8,411 nt of DNA from assembly GCA_913031555.1 (NCBI GenBank), contig CAJWDO010000060.1, positions 1 to 8,411 on the forward strand, written 5' to 3'. Below are positions 4,967-8,411 of the stretch, one piece after another. A model generated the notes under the pieces. The model ran no database searches, was not told the DNA's origin, and was given only the letters and a program-made list of their open reading frames with translations. A program made the translations under genes and the position numbers. The stretch is from an uncultured Alphaproteobacteria bacterium. GTDB taxonomy: Bacteria; Pseudomonadota; Alphaproteobacteria; Puniceispirillales; Puniceispirillaceae. Every line of letters begins with the position of its first letter. The first letter of the stretch is position 1.

Positions 4967-6988
4967 CTATTTGGAGGTCACGCCGGCGTTTTCAAGGGCC
5001 GTCAGCACCGCATCATCACTCAGAAGCTCGGGAAGGATGATCGGCACCTGCCCATCCGGTCGGAGAATGATGTTGAACGGGATTCCATAACGCCCGTGTG
5101 AGACCAGAAAGGCGGCGATTTCATCATCCGGTCTGGTCCAGTCGGCGCGCAGCAGCGTCACCTCGTTCGCCGCCGCGGCATTCGCTATCACCTCGGAGAC
5201 AGGCTGACGGTCAAGCACCAGCGCCTTGTTGGCCTTGCAGGTCACGCACCAGTCGGCTGTGACATCGACAAATACCGGTCGGCCGTTATCAAGGCTTGTC
5301 GAGACAGCCTGCTGGCTCCAGACGCCCCACCGCGCCTCGCCATCCGCCATGGTGGCGTCGCGGGATGGGTCAAGCAGCACCAGAAGAACGCTGCCAAGCC
5401 AGATCATCGTTGCCAGCAACAGCAGGGCAAGGCCGCGTTTCAACCACGGCATCCAGGGGCCGGGACGCGGCAGGAACCCGACAAGCGACGGCTGCATCGC
5501 CACCAGGATCCATGGCGCGGCAAGGCCAAGCCCCAGCGCGATGAAAATTCCAAACAGATCCAGCATCCCGCCTGACAGCGCAACCGCCACCGCCGTGCCG
5601 ACGAATGGCGCCGAGCAGGGTGTCGCCAGCACCGTCGCCAGCATACCGGCCATGAAGTCGCCGCCATAGGAATGCGACCCACCCAGCCTGCTGCCAGAAA
5701 GGTCCCGCACGAAACGCGGCACCGGGATCATCACAAGGTCGACAAGGCTGAGAGCAAACACCCCGAGCATCACCATCATCACGACAAGAAAGGCCGGATT
5801 CTGGAACTGCACGCCCCATCCGACTGTTCCCCCGGCAACGCGTAGCAATGCCAGCCCTCCCGCCAGAACGACAAAGCTTGTCAGGATGCCCATGGCGCCT
5901 GCCAGAAACCGCAGGCGTAGCTCGCGGCGCGGCGCGCCCACGGCATCCAGCACGGCGGCAAGCTTCAGCGCCAGCACCGGCAGCACGCACGGCATCAGAT
6001 TCAAAATCAACCCACCAAGAAGCGCCAGCGCGATGATCCGCCATGACAGACCGCCGGCCGGGGCCAGGCTGTACGCCAATTCACCCGCTGATGGATCGCC
6101 TACCGCCGTCACCGTCACCTGTAATTCAGCCATTTCCGGCGGCGCGCTGATTGTCAGCGTGACCGTTGCCGGACCGAACGCCAGCTTGTCCGCCGGCACG
6201 GCTTCCAGAAACACGCCGTCCTGCATGGGCACCGGTGCCTTGAACGCAACATCATCCTGCGCCTCGACGAATATATCGGCTATCGGCGGCGCGCCTTCCG
6301 CCAAGCTGATAACAAGACCGTTCGGCCTTGCCTCGACACGCGCCAGACGCAATGACGGACCACTGGCGCTGATTCCACTGGCGCTGATTCTATCCCCGTC
6401 GGTGGCCGGACGCGGCACCATGGCGGCATACTGCGCCATCGCCTGTGCATGCGGGCTTGCCACCGCCGGGCCATCTGGAAGCGCCATCGCCAGCCGACCA
6501 CCAAAAGGCACACAGATATCCGAGCATGCCAAGGCTTCAAGATCGGCGATGATCTGCAACGGCGTGCCTGCCACATGACCGACAAGTTCCAACGGCAGGA
6601 TCACCTCGTTGGCATAGCCGAAATTATCGAAACCGAAAGCGTCAAAACGCTTCGGCAGCGGCCAGCTGATACGCCCTGCAAGATCAGGGTTCGGGCTTGC
6701 CGTCAGGTCGATGACCGGGGCAAGGCCAGCCTCGCCGGGAGTCCGCCAATAGACCTTCCAGCCCGCGGCAAGGGTGAATTCGATGCCAAGCGGCACCCGG
6801 TCAAGATCGCCGGTGGCCGTGACCGCCGAAACAAGACGAACCTCGCCAATCTGAGGATCACCAATCCAGTCCGATTCGGCCGCATATGCGCCAGCCAGCC
6901 CTCCCGCCAAACCGGTCATCAACCCGGCCATGATGGCAAAAATCCGGATGGTCAGACGCCAGGCGGCGGTTTGGTGGCTGGTCGCCAT
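4967..6988 (-). CDS. dsbD: DsbD-family thiol:disulfide interchange protein (673 aa)
   Basis: This inner-membrane protein carries reducing power from cytoplasmic thioredoxin to periplasmic thiol proteins. Domains in order (numbering from ATG 6988): signal peptide to about residue 36 (ends AGAYAA-ESDW); periplasmic N-terminal domain to about 310 with C155 and C159 in ALACSDICVPF; a CcdA-like membrane domain at about 315-540 with C334 (LMPCVLP) and C458 (ATPCSAPF); and a C-terminal thioredoxin-like domain with C581/C584 (DWCVTCK) and a cis-proline at P637 (YGIPFN). All three cysteine pairs are thus present. The long N-terminal domain with CxxxC resembles ScsB-type proteins more than E. coli DsbD. 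The frame is open to ATGs at 7015 and 7042; 6988 is preferred because it gives a normal-length signal peptide, but no candidate has a strong ribosome site. Ends in TAG. An exact 15-bp tandem repeat lies in the N-terminal domain. Confidence 0.92.
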   Translation of the reverse strand: MATSHQTAAWRLTIRIFAIMAGLMTGLAGGLAGAYAAESDWIGDPQIGEVRLVSAVTATGDLDRVPLGIEFTLAAGWKVYWRTPGEAGLAPVIDLTASPNPDLAGRISWPLPKRFDAFGFDNFGYANEVILPLELVGHVAGTPLQIIADLEALACSDICVPFGGRLAMALPDGPAVASPHAQAMAQYAAMVPRPATDGDRISASGISASGPSLRLARVEARPNGLVISLAEGAPPIADIFVEAQDDVAFKAPVPMQDGVFLEAVPADKLAFGPATVTLTISAPPEMAELQVTVTAVGDPSAGELAYSLAPAGGLSWRIIALALLGGLILNLMPCVLPVLALKLAAVLDAVGAPRRELRLRFLAGAMGILTSFVVLAGGLALLRVAGGTVGWGVQFQNPAFLVVMMVMLGVFALSLVDLVMIPVPRFVRDLSGSRLGGSHSYGGDFMAGMLATVLATPCSAPFVGTAVAVALSGGMLDLFGIFIALGLGLAAPWILVAMQPSLVGFLPRPGPWMPWLKRGLALLLLATMIWLGSVLLVLLDPSRDATMADGEARWGVWSQQAVSTSLDNGRPVFVDVTADWCVTCKANKALVLDRQPVSEVIANAAAANEVTLLRADWTRPDDEIAAFLVSHGRYGIPFNIILRPDGQVPIILPELLSDDAVLTALENAGVTSK
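6360..6390 (-). repeat. perfect 15-bp tandem duplication inside dsbD
   Basis: The unit CCACTGGCGCTGATT (+ strand) occurs twice without mismatch at 6360-6374 and 6375-6389, with one further matching base. On the coding strand it gives ISASGISASG in a linker of the periplasmic domain. The length is a multiple of three, so the frame is kept. Identity at every base, wobble positions included, indicates a recent duplication. Confidence 0.9.
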
Positions 6989-7035
6989 GCGGTATCTGCT
7001 TTCTGTCAAGGACATGCGATTCTTGTGACTCGTCC

Positions 7036-7092
7036 GCGTCATGATGAAGCTTTACCCGGCAGGTTTTTCCTGCATAGGGTATGATATGACGC
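7036..7092. promoter_or_regulatory. symmetric divergent control region between dsbD and yqgE
   Basis: GCGTCAT (7036-7042) and ATGACGC (7086-7092) are a perfect inverted pair flanking 43 bases. In the middle is a second perfect dyad, GCAGG-TTTTT-CCTGC (7059-7073). The outer arms contain a possible dsbD start (ATG at 7042, - strand) and the yqgE start (ATG at 7086), so both frames can open with ATG ACG C. Promoters for both genes must lie in or near this stretch, and the central dyad could be an operator. I could not fit a good -35/-10 pair for either direction. Confidence 0.35.
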
Positions 7093-7709
7093 AACATAGA
7101 AAATCCGGTGAACAGGCGCAATCACCACTGCAAACCGACGGTGATAGGCAAACGCTGTCCTCACTTCAGGGACATCTTCTTGTTGCCAGCCCACATATCG
7201 GTGACGAGCGGTTCAACAAGACAGTCATTCTGATGTGTCATCATGATCCTGAATCGGCGATGGGGCTGGTGATCAACAAGACAGCGTCACGGCTCAATCT
7301 GGGCGACCTCTATGAAAAGCTGGATATCGGCGCGCCGCGTTTCTGCGCTGGCAACCCGGTTCATCTTGGTGGGCCCGTCGATGGCAATCGGGGATTCGTT
7401 CTCCACTCCCAGGACCACATGCTGCCAGAAAGCATGGAGGTCACACATGAGATCGGCCTGACCGCCAGCATCGACATCCTTCGCGACATTACCGAAGGCG
7501 TAGGCCCGGCACAGTCAATTGTATCGCTTGGATGCGCTGGATGGAGTGCCGGGCAGCTTGACCATGAACTGGCCGAGAATGTCTGGCTCAGCCTTCCCGC
7601 CTCGGCGGATCTGGTCTTCGATCACGACCGGACTACGCTGTGGGCGCACAGCTTCGAGGCGCTTGGGATCGACCCGGGATTCTTTGCCGGCACGACCGGC
7701 AGCGCCTGA
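7086..7709 (+). CDS. yqgE: YqgE/AlgH family protein (UPF0301, 207 aa)
   Basis: This is a member of the YqgE/AlgH family, a widespread small cytoplasmic protein whose biochemical role is not settled (AlgH was linked to alginate regulation in Pseudomonas). Family hallmarks run in order: LQGHLLVASPHIGDERFNKT at about 27-46, ESAMGLVINK at 56-65, LGGPVDGNRGFVLHS at 94-108, and SLGCAGWSAGQLDHEL at 147-162. The core begins near residue 27, so this protein has a polar N-terminal extension of about 25 residues, common in alphaproteobacterial forms. ATG 7086 is chosen because AGGG at 7076-7079 precedes it by six bases; ATGs at 7041 and 7044 are in frame but have no such site and overlap the longer dsbD frame. 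The TGA stop directly abuts that of the convergent M16 gene. Confidence 0.93.
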   Translation: MTQHRKSGEQAQSPLQTDGDRQTLSSLQGHLLVASPHIGDERFNKTVILMCHHDPESAMGLVINKTASRLNLGDLYEKLDIGAPRFCAGNPVHLGGPVDGNRGFVLHSQDHMLPESMEVTHEIGLTASIDILRDITEGVGPAQSIVSLGCAGWSAGQLDHELAENVWLSLPASADLVFDHDRTTLWAHSFEALGIDPGFFAGTTGSA

Positions 7710-7715
7710 TCAGGC
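7704..7715. other. 12-bp palindrome over the yqgE/M16 convergent stops
   Basis: GCCTGATCAGGC is a perfect palindrome whose centre TGATCA contains the yqgE stop (7707-7709) and, on the other strand, the M16 stop (7710-7712). As RNA it could make only a four-pair stem with a four-base loop and has no T-run. A second small hairpin, TGCCGG-CACGA-CCGGCA (7685-7701), lies in the end of yqgE. No convincing terminator separates the two genes. Confidence 0.5.
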
Positions 7716-8411
7716 CGACCCGCCGGCAAGCAGCGCTGCAAGCCGGTCATTTTCCATGATCGATGATTGCGGGCCGATGGCGGCGATGGCCGGCTGCCCG
7801 CCCCCGATAAGGTCGCCAGCAACACCGCGCACGGACGCAGCATCCACGGCGGCGATCTGATCCAGCAATTCGGCATCATCCACCGGCGCGCCAAACAACA
7901 TGATCTGCCGGGCAAGCGCATCCCCGCATCCGGACACCGATTCACGCGCCATCACCAGCGAGGCGCGAAGCTGCGCCTTGGCCCGGCTGACTTCATCCTC
8001 GCCAACATTCATCGCCACCTCGGCAAGCTGCTGTGCCGTCACGGTCAGCATCTCATCTGCCTGTTCGGCCGAGGTGCCGGCATAAACGCCGAAATGGCCA
8101 CTGTCCGAATACATGCTGGCAAAGGAGAATATTGAATAACAGAGACCGCGCTTCTCGCGCACCTCCTGGAACAGGCGCGATGACATCCCACCACCAAACA
8201 GCGTCGACAGCACCATCATCGGAAACCGCCGATCATCGAGGGCGCCAAAGCTTGGCAGGCCAATCACCAGATGCGTCTGTTCGAGATCACGTGTTTCGAT
8301 ATCGCGCCCGCCAAGTCAGCCCGGTGAGACACGCCGAGTGTCCTCGGCGGTGGCAACATGGCCAAGCCGTTGTTCAACACGTTTCACGAAATCATCATGT
8401 TCAATCGCGCC
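7710..8411 (-). pseudogene. M16 family metallopeptidase, C-terminal part, interrupted by in-frame TGA (5' end outside window)
   Basis: This is an M16 zinc metallopeptidase of the mitochondrial-processing-peptidase-like kind. The typical second-domain signature GGMSSRLFQEVREKRGL is present, followed by CYSIFSF and GHFGVYAGTS. The active-site HxxEH would lie further upstream on this strand, outside the window. Reading from the window edge, the frame gives FVKRVEQRLGHV, then VSPG, a TGA at 8316-8318, then LGGRDIETRDLEQTHLVIG in the same frame. Both sides match the expected family sequence, so a substitution made the stop and no bases were gained or lost. The first usable start after it is a GTG at 8267, which could yield only a 185-residue fragment lacking the catalytic half. 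It may be a real nonsense mutation or a single-base sequence error; CGA (Arg) is the simplest ancestor codon. The gene's normal end is also TGA. Family call is firm; pseudogene status is not. Confidence 0.8.
8316..8318 (-). other. in-frame TGA within the M16 peptidase gene
   Basis: The + strand TCA reads as TGA on the coding strand between VSPG and LGGRD. The next base on the coding strand is C, a context known in E. coli for relatively weak termination. Three other genes here (atpF', yqgE and this gene's own end) use TGA as a normal stop at family-typical lengths, so a general reassignment of TGA is not supported. Confidence 0.85.

Noticed and set aside
5370..6578. Long overlapping open frames of 147-230 codons on both strands within dsbD.
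   Set aside because: They lie in alternative frames of a well-supported G+C-rich gene, have low-complexity Arg/Ala/Pro/Ser-rich products and no recognisable domains.
7080..7085. TATGAT as a -10 box for yqgE.
   Set aside because: It directly abuts the chosen ATG, so transcription would begin inside the gene, and no suitable -35 box is found; AGGG overlapping this area fits a ribosome site better.
8316..8318. TGA read as selenocysteine or tryptophan in the M16 gene.
   Set aside because: The position is a non-redox loop, I see no clear selenocysteine-type hairpin right after it, and TGA acts as a normal stop for atpF', yqgE and this same gene, while TGG serves for Trp throughout.

Overview
The window looks like core chromosome of an alphaproteobacterium of moderately high G+C (roughly 60% by eye). 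Three things point there: the F0 ATP-synthase order atpE-atpF'-atpF, with a divergent b' subunit and no F1 genes following; a homoserine kinase of the APH-like ThrB type next to ispH and rnhA; and an M16 peptidase of the processing-peptidase type. A more exact placement (Rhodospirillales- or SAR116-like) would be a guess. I see no insertion sequence, tRNA, rRNA, CRISPR array or prophage gene.

Region 1 (1-1443) is the end of the F0 operon on the + strand: atpE (c; the window begins at what is probably the last base of its start codon), an intergenic stretch with overlapping inverted repeats, atpF' (b') and atpF (b), which overlap by one base, then a strong intrinsic terminator. Region 2 (1477-1950, - strand) is a small predicted lipoprotein of unknown function. 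Region 3 (2022-4417, + strand) is a tight run of ispH (last step of the MEP isoprenoid pathway), thrB (threonine synthesis) and rnhA (RNase HI). Region 4 (4414-6988, - strand) is a redox pair read as dsbD-like transporter then Prx5-type peroxiredoxin. Region 5 (7086-7709, + strand) is yqgE, divergent from dsbD. Region 6 (7710 to the window end, - strand) is the C-terminal part of an M16 metallopeptidase gene interrupted by an in-frame TGA.

Genes are packed closely. Both convergent pairs have touching or overlapping stop codons (rnhA/peroxiredoxin share CTAG; yqgE/M16 meet in TGATCA). Eight of the eleven genes end in TAG, three in TGA and none in TAA, which is unusual because TAG is commonly the rarest bacterial stop.

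Nothing here amounts to a clear new multi-gene system. The items most worth a second look are the interrupted M16 gene, the TAG stop bias, the overlapping hairpins after atpE, the symmetric dsbD/yqgE divergent region, the exact 15-bp duplication in dsbD and the uncharacterised lipoprotein.
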